A DNA stretch of 46,626 nucleotides from a virus, in the IMG/VR virus record IMGVR_UViG_3300022911_000007, positions 1-46,626 of that record. One strand, written 5' to 3'. Positions 1 through 6,498 of the stretch are shown here, piece by piece (within the stretch, counting starts at the first letter, position 1; every line of letters begins with the position of its first letter). The translations under genes were made by a program, and so were the position numbers. The notes below the pieces were generated by a model. It had not been told where the DNA came from. It searched no databases and was given only the letters and a program-made list of their open reading frames with translations.

Positions 1-333
1 ACTCGGTGGTCAGCGCTGATGGGCTACCGAGTGACCATCGCCGGCGGCATCCCGATCGCCCACCCACGCAGCATGGAGACCGTCGCCATCGCACTGCTCG
101 ATGTCGACAAGACCGGCTGGGTCTACGTCCGAGATCAGCAGCAGCCACAGTTCGTCGCTGCGTTCGACATGCAGAGAGGAGTCATCAACGTCACCGAGCA
201 CGGTTCGACCCTGCCCGAATCTAAGTACCCGGACTGGATCAACACCGTCCGGCGAATCATCAGCTACACCCACCCCACGTTCAAGGAGAACAGCAATGCC
301 CAAGGCCCCACAGGTCACCCTGTCGACGGATGA
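1..333 (+). CDS. Hypothetical protein, 5' end open at window edge
   Basis: The frame is open from base 1, with a first ATG at 19 that has no clear ribosome binding site, so the gene probably starts upstream of the window. About 104 residues follow the ATG. I recognise no family. The protein is mixed in composition, has no membrane segment, and ends in a short polar tail. Its last 38 bases overlap the start of the ParB-like gene in another frame, suggesting translational coupling. The overlap could also mean that the 3' end is a read-on into the next gene. Confidence 0.5.
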   Translation, partial: TRWSALMGYRVTIAGGIPIAHPRSMETVAIALLDVDKTGWVYVRDQQQPQFVAAFDMQRGVINVTEHGSTLPESKYPDWINTVRRIISYTHPTFKENSNAQGPTGHPVDG

Positions 334-1708
334 GTTCAAGCTCATCCCGCTCAGCCTCATCATCCCGGCTGACGACAACGTCCGAGACGACGTCGGCGAT
401 GTGTCCGATCTCGCTCACTCCATCCTGCAGAACGGACTGCAGCAGCCGTTGCGTGTCCGCCCCATCGAGGGCGGCGGCTACCAGATCGTCGCCGGTCACC
501 GCCGGTTCGCTGCGATCTCGACGCTGACCAAGGACAAGCAGCACGAGATCCCGTGCATGGTCATCGTCGGCGAGATGCTCGACGACGCCCGTGTCGCAGC
601 GATGCTCGTCGAGAACATGCAGCGCACCGACCTCAACCCGATCGAGGAGGCAGTCGGCTTCATGCGGCTCACCTCCCAGTTCGGGTACAAGCAGGCCGAG
701 CTGGCCGGGCGGATCGGTCGCAGCGCGAGCTACGTCTCGGCTCGCCTGTCCCTGCTCAAGCTGCCCGACGAGGTGGTCGACCAGGTCCGCACCGGCAACC
801 TGCCGCTCGCCATCGCCGAGTCGTTGACCAAGGTGGGCGACGACGCCGCCGTGCTCAAGCTGACCAAGCAGGGCAGCCTCGTCCCGTCCGAGTCGCAGAT
901 CAACGACGTCATCAAGGACATCAAGTTCAAGGCGGCGAAGAAGGCACTGCTCACCGCAGCCGAGACGATCGGTCTGCGCCTGTCCACCGAGCGCCCCGAG
1001 CACAACACCAAGGTGCTGCTCGAGACGAGCGATGCGAAGGAGCTCGCCGCTGCAGTCGCACTGCCGGCCAAGGCGGTCGGCTACATCAAGGCGCAGCCGT
1101 GGGACGGCAAGGTGTCGATCGACGTGCGCCGCCCGATGACGGACAAGGAGATCACCAAGCGTGACGAGCAGCAGGCTGCGTCCCGGGACAAGATCACCGA
1201 GGAGATCAAGGCACAGCGCGCCGCCGACGAGGCAGCCCGGCGTGAGTCGATGCCCGAGGAGCTCGTTGCCTGGGAGGACGAGTGCAAGCGGCTCCGTCGT
1301 GAGCACAACGAGGCGCTCGACCAGCACAAGGACAACGTCAACTCGGCGATGTCGGCGTGGTACCGGGAGGTCGACGCCAAGGCGGTCACTCGTTGGTTGA
1401 TGATCGGCTACGTCACCGACGCCTGGCCGAACGCCATCCTGCGTGCGCTCGAGATCCCCGTCGACATCGACGGCAACGAGTCGGCCACCGATGCGTTGGT
1501 CGCTTTCGCTTCGGAGTCAGCGGCGAACCTCGTCGCCTGCGTCGCTGCGTCGCTCGACCTGAACGACGACACGCACCTGCCCAACGACTTCTACGACGCC
1601 CGCAACAAGTGGCTGGCCAAGCACGAGCTGCTCAATGAGCCGCAGCTGGTCCTGCCCGAGCGACCGGCACCTGCCGACGAGCCCGTCGAAGACGAGCCGG
1701 CCGCCTGA
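296..1708 (+). CDS. ParB-like partition/nuclease-domain protein
   Basis: This 470-residue protein has the layout of the ParB/Spo0J family. An N-terminal ParB/sulfiredoxin-type domain (about residues 15-95) holds the box motif GHRRF at 67-71. The segment ENMQRTDLNPIEEA (106-119) and a helix-turn-helix (about 130-155, with YKQAELAGRIGRSASYVSARL-like spacing) follow. The C-terminal half is charged and helical and resembles no family I know. ATG 296 follows AGGAGA with good spacing, whereas the longer upstream frame lacks such a site. Known members bind parS-type sites and switch on CTP, or act as nucleases or regulators in phages. No ParA partner lies nearby, so partition is only one option; transcriptional control is another. 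Confidence 0.85.
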   Translation: MPKAPQVTLSTDEFKLIPLSLIIPADDNVRDDVGDVSDLAHSILQNGLQQPLRVRPIEGGGYQIVAGHRRFAAISTLTKDKQHEIPCMVIVGEMLDDARVAAMLVENMQRTDLNPIEEAVGFMRLTSQFGYKQAELAGRIGRSASYVSARLSLLKLPDEVVDQVRTGNLPLAIAESLTKVGDDAAVLKLTKQGSLVPSESQINDVIKDIKFKAAKKALLTAAETIGLRLSTERPEHNTKVLLETSDAKELAAAVALPAKAVGYIKAQPWDGKVSIDVRRPMTDKEITKRDEQQAASRDKITEEIKAQRAADEAARRESMPEELVAWEDECKRLRREHNEALDQHKDNVNSAMSAWYREVDAKAVTRWLMIGYVTDAWPNAILRALEIPVDIDGNESATDALVAFASESAANLVACVAASLDLNDDTHLPNDFYDARNKWLAKHELLNEPQLVLPERPAPADEPVEDEPAA

Positions 1709-1715
1709 TCGTGAT

Positions 1716-1746
1716 GGGGCCGCCACTCGGGGGAGCCGGCGGCCCC
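1716..1746 (+). terminator. Strong hairpin after the ParB-like gene
   Basis: GGGGCCGCC (1716-1724) pairs perfectly with GGCGGCCCC (1738-1746) around a 13-base loop. It lies 7 bases after the parB-like stop and just before the binding site of the next gene. There is no T-tract, so it may attenuate transcription or stabilise the 3' end rather than terminate fully. Confidence 0.5.
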
Positions 1747-1768
1747 ACCACCATCCCGAAGGAGAACC

Positions 1769-2095
1769 ATGTCCGATCCCCACGCACGACGCAGCGACCC
1801 GCTGTCGTCACACACCACCGTCCAGTCGCTCGCCAAGGCGGGCACCATGAAGGAGAAGATCCTCGACGCAGCGCGCACGCTCGATCCACCGTTCAACGAC
1901 ACCCAGTTGTGGGAGCGGGTCGAGCTCCGCACCGGCAAGCGGTGGCAGCGCAACATCGTCGCCAAGTTCCGCTCCGACATGGAGAAGGAAGGCATCTTCG
2001 AGCGGGTCGGCATGTCCGATCACCACGGTCGACAGCTCGTCGACTTCGTCCTGACCACACCATCCCAACCCTGGGTCGAACCGACCCTGTTCTGA
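1769..2095 (+). CDS. Hypothetical protein, possible winged-helix
   Basis: The 108-residue protein starts at an ATG preceded by AAGGAGAACC. From about residue 27 it has a helix-rich stretch (MKEKILDAARTLDPPFNDTQ) followed by a second helix and a hairpin-like segment ending near residue 90. That spacing resembles small winged-helix proteins that sense or bind DNA. This is an inference from pattern only; no conserved motif is diagnostic. It sits in a run of small co-directional genes after ParB and is likely co-transcribed with them. Confidence 0.65.
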   Translation: MSDPHARRSDPLSSHTTVQSLAKAGTMKEKILDAARTLDPPFNDTQLWERVELRTGKRWQRNIVAKFRSDMEKEGIFERVGMSDHHGRQLVDFVLTTPSQPWVEPTLF

Positions 2096-2103
2096 GGAGA
2101 ACA

Positions 2104-2346
2104 ATGCCCAAGTACAGCCTGCCCATCACCCGCAAGTGGATCGACGTGTACATCGTCGAGGCCAAGTCACCGACCGATGCCGGCATCCAGGTCGGTCAGC
2201 TCATTGCCCAAGGCTCGGAGCCGGACCATCAGACCGAGGTCGGCTACAACGTCGGCTCGGCCAAGCTCGTCATCGTCGACGAGCCCACCCTTCCCGGGAT
2301 CGGGCAGAACATCAATGACGCTGACGGTCAAGCGCCAACCAGCTGA
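2104..2346 (+). CDS. Hypothetical protein
   Basis: This is an 80-residue soluble protein. ATG 2104 is preceded by GAGGAGAAC, a strong ribosome binding site, which decides the start over the much longer open frame upstream. Alternating hydrophobic residues suggest a small beta-alpha fold. I recognise no family. Its 3' end overlaps the next small gene by 32 bases. Confidence 0.65.
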   Translation: MPKYSLPITRKWIDVYIVEAKSPTDAGIQVGQLIAQGSEPDHQTEVGYNVGSAKLVIVDEPTLPGIGQNINDADGQAPTS

Positions 2347-2470
2347 GCTGCCGTGCAAGGTCAAGGACGACGACGGAGCCTGCCGGTTCTGTCGTCGTCC
2401 TGGCTGGCACTGCTCGGGCTTCGGCCCCCTACCCGATGGGCCACGGCCCGAACCAAGAGAGAAGGACTGA
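2315..2470 (+). CDS. Small cysteine-containing protein
   Basis: This 51-residue protein begins inside the end of the previous gene and ends with its TGA overlapping the ATG of the next gene. The pattern C-x(8)-CRFC-x(5)-HC offers enough Cys and His to bind zinc, like the two downstream miniproteins. The C-terminus is rich in proline and arginine. The function is unknown. The stop-start overlap downstream supports its being translated, but the start is uncertain. Confidence 0.5.
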   Translation: MTLTVKRQPAELPCKVKDDDGACRFCRRPGWHCSGFGPLPDGPRPEPREKD

Positions 2471-2565
2471 TGCCGATCTGCGGCGAGTGCGGGAAACCGC
2501 TCGACTTCGACCACGACGATCCGACGTCGTTGCTCTGCAACGCCTGCATGGGTGAGGAGGACTGA
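2470..2565 (+). CDS. 31-residue zinc-ribbon miniprotein
   Basis: The protein begins MPICGECGKPLDF and ends CNACMGEED, so two CxxC knuckles 17 residues apart form a minimal four-cysteine zinc ribbon. It starts on the stop of the gene before it and its TGA shares a base with the ATG of the next gene. Such miniproteins in phages may bind host proteins, but no partner can be named here. Confidence 0.6.
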   Translation: MPICGECGKPLDFDHDDPTSLLCNACMGEED

Positions 2566-2759
2566 TGGGTGACATCGTTGGAGTGGACAAGATCCTGGCC
2601 GACCAGCTCGAAGCCAAGGGCTTCGGTGGCCCACCGTTGCTTGGCAACTGGGAGCCGCCGGCACCGACGTGCCAGGAGTGCGACGAGGAGATCGAGGACT
2701 TCGATCCCGACAGCCCGCAGATGTGCGCTCGCTGCCTCGAGGAGTTCGACTGTGACTGA
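2565..2759 (+). CDS. 64-residue zinc-ribbon protein
   Basis: The C-terminal half carries CQECDEEIEDFDPDS followed by CARCLEEF, again two CxxC pairs about 16 residues apart. This mirrors the 31-residue gene just upstream, and both have an acidic spacer between the knuckles (FDHDDPTS versus FDPDSPQ). They look like a tandem duplication with an added N-terminal helix. The function is unknown. Confidence 0.65.
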   Translation: MGDIVGVDKILADQLEAKGFGGPPLLGNWEPPAPTCQECDEEIEDFDPDSPQMCARCLEEFDCD

Positions 2760-3177
2760 CGCACCGGAGACCAGGCCACCTGATCCGCTCGTGGTCGATG
2801 CGTTGAAGATCGAGCTGCACAACCGCATGCTCGGCCAGCACCGCTGGAAGCGCAAGCAGCACGGTGCTGACGGTGAGCTGTGGTGGGACGCCAAGAACCA
2901 GCGCTCCGTGATCTGGTCGGTGGCACTCGTCGAGGGCGTGCACTGGATGCAGTGCTCGATGGCCCGGCGCGACCACGTCCCCAGCTACGCCGAGCTGTGC
3001 GAGCTCCATCACTGGTTCCTCGATGACCGCTTCGCCGTGCAGCAGTTCGTCCCACCCGACGAGCACGTCAACATCCATCCGTTCGCCCTGCACCTGTGGG
3101 CGCGCGCCGATGGCCAACGCCTACTGCCGGACTTCGCCGGCCGAGCCGAGCAAGTGCTCGGCAGAAGGAGCATCTGA
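2752..3177 (+). CDS. DUF7694-like phage protein
   Basis: The protein is 141 residues from GTG 2752, which overlaps the previous gene by 8 bases. The middle and end resemble a small family common in actinobacteriophages: a Trp-rich strand region (SVIWSVALVEGVHWMQCSM), then PSYAELCELHHWFLDD, then QQFVPPDEHVNIHPFALHLW. The HVNxHPxxLHLW signature is the main reason for the call. The role of this family is not known. It sits among early small genes. Confidence 0.6.
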   Translation: MTDAPETRPPDPLVVDALKIELHNRMLGQHRWKRKQHGADGELWWDAKNQRSVIWSVALVEGVHWMQCSMARRDHVPSYAELCELHHWFLDDRFAVQQFVPPDEHVNIHPFALHLWARADGQRLLPDFAGRAEQVLGRRSI

Positions 3178-3356
3178 TGGATCCATTCCCCGCCGAGCTC
3201 GACGAGTTCAAGCGTGACCTCGCTGCACTCATCAACCGCCACAGCCTCGACACGGCCACGCAGACACCCGACTTCATCCTCGCCGAGTTCCTGGTCGTCA
3301 CGATCGCCGGCTTCGGGATCGCCATGCGCCAGACCCAGCAGTGGCTGGTCAGCTGA
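3177..3356 (+). CDS. Small hypothetical protein
   Basis: This 59-residue protein is coupled at both ends: its ATG overlaps the upstream TGA, and its own TGA overlaps the ATG of the gp3-like gene. A hydrophobic stretch near the end (ILAEFLVVTIAGFGIAM) could be one membrane or amphipathic helix, flanked by polar residues. I recognise no family. Confidence 0.6.
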   Translation: MDPFPAELDEFKRDLAALINRHSLDTATQTPDFILAEFLVVTIAGFGIAMRQTQQWLVS

Positions 3357-4348
3357 TGCCCCGCCAGGACGTCACCCCGCTGGCCGAGCTCGAGCGCCGG
3401 CTGCCGATGGCCGGGCGGATCCGGTTGGGCGTGAAGGACAAGGGCGCGCCGAAGTCGATCGACACGTTCCGCTTCACGTCACCGTTCGAGGACGTGATCC
3501 GTCAGCTCGCCTCGCAGTACGGCGGCGACGTGAAACCGTGGAACGACCCGAAGGCCAACCCGCCGGCGCAGTGGCAGGTCATCACCAACACCAAGGAGGT
3601 GTCGGTCATCATCGTGCGCGACGGGCTGTCGTCGTGGTACGAGCAGTGGGTCGGCGGCGGGTGCGTGCGCCGCTGCGACGGTGAGCTGTGCGAGATCAAC
3701 CAGCCGACCGGGCCCGACGAGGTGGAGAAGGTCCAGGTGCCGTGCATCTGCGACAAGGAGAAGCTGATGGCCTGTCAGCCCCACACCCGCCTGACCGTGC
3801 TGTTGCCCGACGTCGCCTTCCGTGGTGCCTGGCTGCTGCAGACCAAGGGCTACAACGCAGCGTTCGAGCTGCCCGGCATGGTCGACATGATCCAGTACCT
3901 GTCGAACCAGAACAAGACGGTGCACGCCACGCTGTCCGTCGAGCGCCGCACCCAAGCCACGCCCGGCCGGCGCAAGCGCAGCTTCGTCGTGCCTCGCATC
4001 TCGATCCTGAACACACCGACCGAGCTGGCTGCGCTCGGTGGCACCACCACACAGGTCGCCATCGGCGCCGGCACCGTGGACGCCCTCATCGTCGGTGAGT
4101 CACAGCAGATGGTGGACGACGACATCATCGAGGCCGAGATCGTGCCCGACCATCCGGTGCTCGATCGACTGCGTGACGATGCTCGCAACTTCGGACTGGA
4201 TCCAGCGCGCTACGTCAACGCCGTCAGCAAGCAGACCAACGCCGACTTCGAGCGGATGGAGATCTGCTCGGCCAAGGTCCGCGCCGAGCAGCTGATCCCG
4301 CTCGGCTTCAACCCCGATGGCTCGGTGCAGTGGGGGAAGCCAGCATGA
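3356..4348 (+). CDS. phiC31 gp3-like protein (recombination directionality factor family)
   Basis: This 330-residue protein matches the Gp3-like family named for the phiC31 excision factor. In order it shows RIRLGVK (about 22-28), SIDTFRFTSP, YGGDVKPWND, WQVITNT, a cysteine cluster GGGCVRRCDGELCEI, CICDKEKLMACQPHTRLTVLLPD, and GAWLLQTKGYNAAFEL. The four-cysteine part is likely a metal site. In phiC31 the protein binds the serine integrase and reverses its direction. Many phages without a serine integrase also carry this family, where its role is unclear. No integrase is seen in this window. The C-terminal third (after about residue 250) is not conserved with the family as I know it. Confidence 0.75.
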   Translation: MPRQDVTPLAELERRLPMAGRIRLGVKDKGAPKSIDTFRFTSPFEDVIRQLASQYGGDVKPWNDPKANPPAQWQVITNTKEVSVIIVRDGLSSWYEQWVGGGCVRRCDGELCEINQPTGPDEVEKVQVPCICDKEKLMACQPHTRLTVLLPDVAFRGAWLLQTKGYNAAFELPGMVDMIQYLSNQNKTVHATLSVERRTQATPGRRKRSFVVPRISILNTPTELAALGGTTTQVAIGAGTVDALIVGESQQMVDDDIIEAEIVPDHPVLDRLRDDARNFGLDPARYVNAVSKQTNADFERMEICSAKVRAEQLIPLGFNPDGSVQWGKPA

Positions 4349-4491
4349 GTCGTGAGATGTGGTGGTGCATCCATGTCGACGAGCTCCGCATCATGCTCGC
4401 CGAGGTGGCCGCCGGCGCCCATCCCGACACGGTGCTCCTCGAGCACTACGCCAATGCCGAACACGAACCGATCGAAGGAGACCCCACATGA
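4345..4491 (+). CDS. Small hypothetical protein
   Basis: A 48-residue protein starting on an ATGA overlap with the gp3-like gene and ending on an ATGA overlap with the next gene. It starts MSREMWWCIHVDELRIMLAE and is acidic at the end. I recognise no family; the tight coupling supports its reality. Confidence 0.55.
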   Translation: MSREMWWCIHVDELRIMLAEVAAGAHPDTVLLEHYANAEHEPIEGDPT

Positions 4492-4730
4492 TCGACCACC
4501 GCCAGCAAGCACGTCTCGATTCCCTGCGCGCCGAGTGGCGCGAGAGCACCGACGCATCCCGGGAGTTCGCACACCTGGCCGACGTGGCCGCACGGTCACG
4601 TCAGTTCTCCGTCGAGGCCAACGCCCGTGCAGTGCAGCTGCTCGAGGCGTTGGAGCGTGTCGCTCACGAGAAGGCGGACAAGACCAAGGCCGAGCTCAAG
4701 GCCGCCGAGGGATGGCAGTCCGTGCGATGA
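4488..4730 (+). CDS. Hypothetical helical protein
   Basis: This 80-residue protein is almost entirely helix-forming and rich in Ala, Glu and Arg, with a likely short coiled coil in the second half (ARAVQLLEALERVAHEKADK). The binding site GAAGGAGACC precedes the ATG. It is coupled to both neighbours by 4-base overlaps. The function is unknown. Confidence 0.6.
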   Translation: MIDHRQQARLDSLRAEWRESTDASREFAHLADVAARSRQFSVEANARAVQLLEALERVAHEKADKTKAELKAAEGWQSVR

Positions 4731-4885
4731 CCGACCTTCCTGACAAGCAGGCGGCCGTCGACGAAGCACTGCTGCAGGCAGCCGAGGCGGGCCTACTCAT
4801 GGAGCGGGTAGGCAAACCACTGCGCCCATACGAGCAGGACTTTCTCGATCAGGTGTTCCTCCGTGCGGCGAAGGAGCAGTCGTGA
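4727..4885 (+). CDS. Small hypothetical protein
   Basis: This 52-residue acidic, helical protein overlaps its neighbours by 4 bases on each side. An in-frame extension a few codons upstream is possible, but the overlap start is typical of this operon. I recognise no family. Confidence 0.5.
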   Translation: MTDLPDKQAAVDEALLQAAEAGLLMERVGKPLRPYEQDFLDQVFLRAAKEQS

Positions 4886-5514
4886 GGGTGCTCGTCGTGC
4901 TCGTCGCTGCGCTGCTGGCCATGAGCACACCCACCTACGCCGACGTGAACCTCGGTGACACCGGTCAGGATGTCACCGAGGTCCAGTACCAGCTACGCGC
5001 GCTTGGCTACACGCTGGCCGTCGACGGACACTTCGGCCCGCAGACCGATCGTGCGGTTCGCCGGTGGCAGAAGTCAAACGGTCTGGCCGTCGACGGGATC
5101 GTCGGGCCCGCCACCACCGCCTCACTTGCTCGAGCTGTCCGCCTTCAACAGCCGAGCGCGCCGACGCTTGAACCGACAGGCGTGCTTGGACTGCCGTTCG
5201 CACCGGAAGGGCTGAGTGCCTGCGACGAAGCTCGCTTCTACCGGGAACAGTTCGGGCTGCCCCCAGCATTCGACGGCCTGGTCAATCGTGAGAGCAAGTG
5301 CCTGAACACAGTCACATCCCGAACGGGGTGCTGCGTCGGGTACCTGCAGATCCACTACATCGTGTTCAGCGACCACCGAATGGGGGCACTCGCTGAGATC
5401 TGCGGCGCAACATGGCAGAACATCAAGGGGAACGATCCCCTGTCGAAGCAGCGCAACATGTGCGCTGCCAAGCAGCTGTTCGATGTAGTCCGATACCAAC
5501 CGTGGAGTCTCTGA
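4882..5514 (+). CDS. Secreted peptidoglycan-binding lysozyme/transglycosylase-like protein
   Basis: The 210-residue protein begins with a clear signal peptide (residues 1-20, ending STPTYA before DVN). A PG_binding_1 domain follows (about 23-84, with LGDTGQDVTEVQYQLRALGY, VDGHFGPQT and VDGIVGP). The C-terminal domain (112-200) has a lysozyme-like pattern: NRESKC with probable catalytic Glu137, and VGYLQIHY at 152-159. It contains several Cys that could form disulfides, as expected outside the cytoplasm. GTG 4882 overlaps the previous gene by 4 bases. It lies far from the amidase lysis cassette, so it may be an exported lysin or cell-wall enzyme used in entry or release. Confidence 0.75.
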   Translation: MRVLVVLVAALLAMSTPTYADVNLGDTGQDVTEVQYQLRALGYTLAVDGHFGPQTDRAVRRWQKSNGLAVDGIVGPATTASLARAVRLQQPSAPTLEPTGVLGLPFAPEGLSACDEARFYREQFGLPPAFDGLVNRESKCLNTVTSRTGCCVGYLQIHYIVFSDHRMGALAEICGATWQNIKGNDPLSKQRNMCAAKQLFDVVRYQPWSL

Positions 5515-5515
5515 C

Positions 5516-5947
5516 ATGGCCTATGACACCTCCCCAGTGCCAATCCATACCCCAGATGGCATCGTTATGCACAGGTTATTCACAGATCTATGGCTGCCGA
5601 GGATGGGTCTCGACTGGCTCAACGAGAACGTCGAGCGGTCCTGGCCACTGCAGTACCGGATCCGCAAGGAGTGGGCGAACCTGACGATGGCGATGGTCAA
5701 GCAGCCGCTGATGCCCCACGCGCCATGGCCAAAGGCGTTGATCCAGCCGGTGTTCAAGTTCAAGACGGCGCGCCGTCGTGACCCGATCAACTTCATGCCA
5801 ACCGTCAAGCCGATCATCGACCAGCTGGTGCGCATGGGCTACTGGCGTGACGACACCCCCGAGTTCGTCGACTACGGCACGCCGTCCGCAGTCGAGCAAG
5901 TGAAGGAAGACGGCGTCCACCTGTTCATCTACGAGAGGAAGCAATGA
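5516..5947 (+). CDS. RusA-like Holliday junction resolvase (putative)
   Basis: The 143-residue length fits RusA-type endonucleases. The key segment is at about residues 85-120: RRRDPINFMPTVKPIIDQLV, then GYWRDDTPEFV. It follows the RusA pattern of a basic stretch, Asp and Asn, Lys, a second Asp, and a DD pair. In RusA the acidic residues bind magnesium and cut four-way junctions made by recombination or replication. The match is by motif only and the N-terminal half is divergent. The ATG lies 1 base after the lysozyme-like gene. Its first 70 bases are unusually AT-rich and contain two DnaA-box-like sites. Confidence 0.55.
   Translation: MAYDTSPVPIHTPDGIVMHRLFTDLWLPRMGLDWLNENVERSWPLQYRIRKEWANLTMAMVKQPLMPHAPWPKALIQPVFKFKTARRRDPINFMPTVKPIIDQLVRMGYWRDDTPEFVDYGTPSAVEQVKEDGVHLFIYERKQ
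5565..5584 (+). promoter_or_regulatory. Tandem DnaA-box-like sites
   Basis: TTATGCACA (5565-5573) and TTATTCACA (5576-5584) both fit the consensus TTATNCACA exactly. They are in the same orientation, one helical turn apart (11 bases start to start), inside the RusA-like gene. In such a GC-rich sequence two perfect copies this close are unlikely by chance. They may mark a replication origin or a DnaA-binding control site. The call is an inference from sequence. Confidence 0.5.
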
Positions 5948-6327
5948 CCGTCACACTCACCGCCCCACAGCAGCAGGTCGTCGACTGCATCAACCAGCTC
6001 AACGAGGAGCACGGCGTCGCCTCGGCGCTGTACGTCGCTGCCCGTCTCAACCTGCAGCAGACCTACGTCAACCAGCTGTGCCACTCGCTCAAGCAGCTCG
6101 GCGTCGTGACGTGGGAACCGAACGTCCCGTCACTGCGTGTCATCCTGCCCGTCGAGGTTGAACCACCCGCCGCGCCAGCCGATGGCGAGACAGAGGGAGG
6201 CCACGGTGCTGAGCCCGACGAAGATGACGAAGCCGAACGGAAGAAGCAGGCCCAGCGCGACGCTCTTGCCCGTGGACGCGCGACGGCCGCTGCCAACCGT
6301 GCTGCGAAGGCTGCCGCTCAGCACTGA
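5944..6327 (+). CDS. Winged-helix-like DNA-binding protein (putative)
   Basis: The 127-residue protein overlaps the RusA-like gene by 4 bases. Residues 7-62 read like a small winged helix: QQQVVDCINQLNEEHGVAS, then LNLQQTYVNQLCHSLKQLGV as helix-turn-helix, and VTWEPN...LRVIL as the wing. After an acidic linker comes a very basic Ala/Arg/Lys tail. It is the last gene of the plus-strand block and could regulate it. No specific family is recognised. Confidence 0.6.
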   Translation: MTVTLTAPQQQVVDCINQLNEEHGVASALYVAARLNLQQTYVNQLCHSLKQLGVVTWEPNVPSLRVILPVEVEPPAAPADGETEGGHGAEPDEDDEAERKKQAQRDALARGRATAAANRAAKAAAQH

Positions 6328-6497
6328 TCCTCGTCCCCCTCGGCGGGGGCCGAAGCCCGGCCCCGTCGACGGAGCTCGCCGCCGAACATGGTGCTCACCG
6401 CCCGCACGACCCGGATCGTGGCGACGGTAGCCAAGGTCGCGCCGAGGATGAAAGCGGCGGCGAGCTCGAAGTTGTCCCACTCGACTGCGCCCCACAC
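6318..6497 (-). CDS. One-helix membrane protein, holin candidate
   Basis: The 59-residue protein is read from GTG 6497, two bases from the amidase stop. A single membrane segment (about residues 10-32, FELAAAFILGATLATVATIR) is followed by a basic, then polar and acidic tail ending DEDQC. Its position directly after the amidase, small size and one membrane helix fit a holin or holin-like partner. No sequence family is recognised. The last 10 bases overlap the convergent winged-helix gene. No strong ribosome binding site is seen, so coupling to the amidase is likely. Confidence 0.6.
   Translation of the reverse strand: MWGAVEWDNFELAAAFILGATLATVATIRVVRAVSTMFGGELRRRGRASAPAEGDEDQC
6335..6364. terminator. 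Bidirectional hairpin at the convergent junction
   Basis: Two alternative stems share bases: CCCCC/GGGGG (6335-6349) and GGGGCC/GGCCCC (6346-6364). They follow the last plus-strand gene by 8 bases and lie inside the 3' end of the opposing small gene. There is no T-tract. The convergent position suggests termination for one or both directions. Confidence 0.4.
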
Positions 6498-6498
6498 A

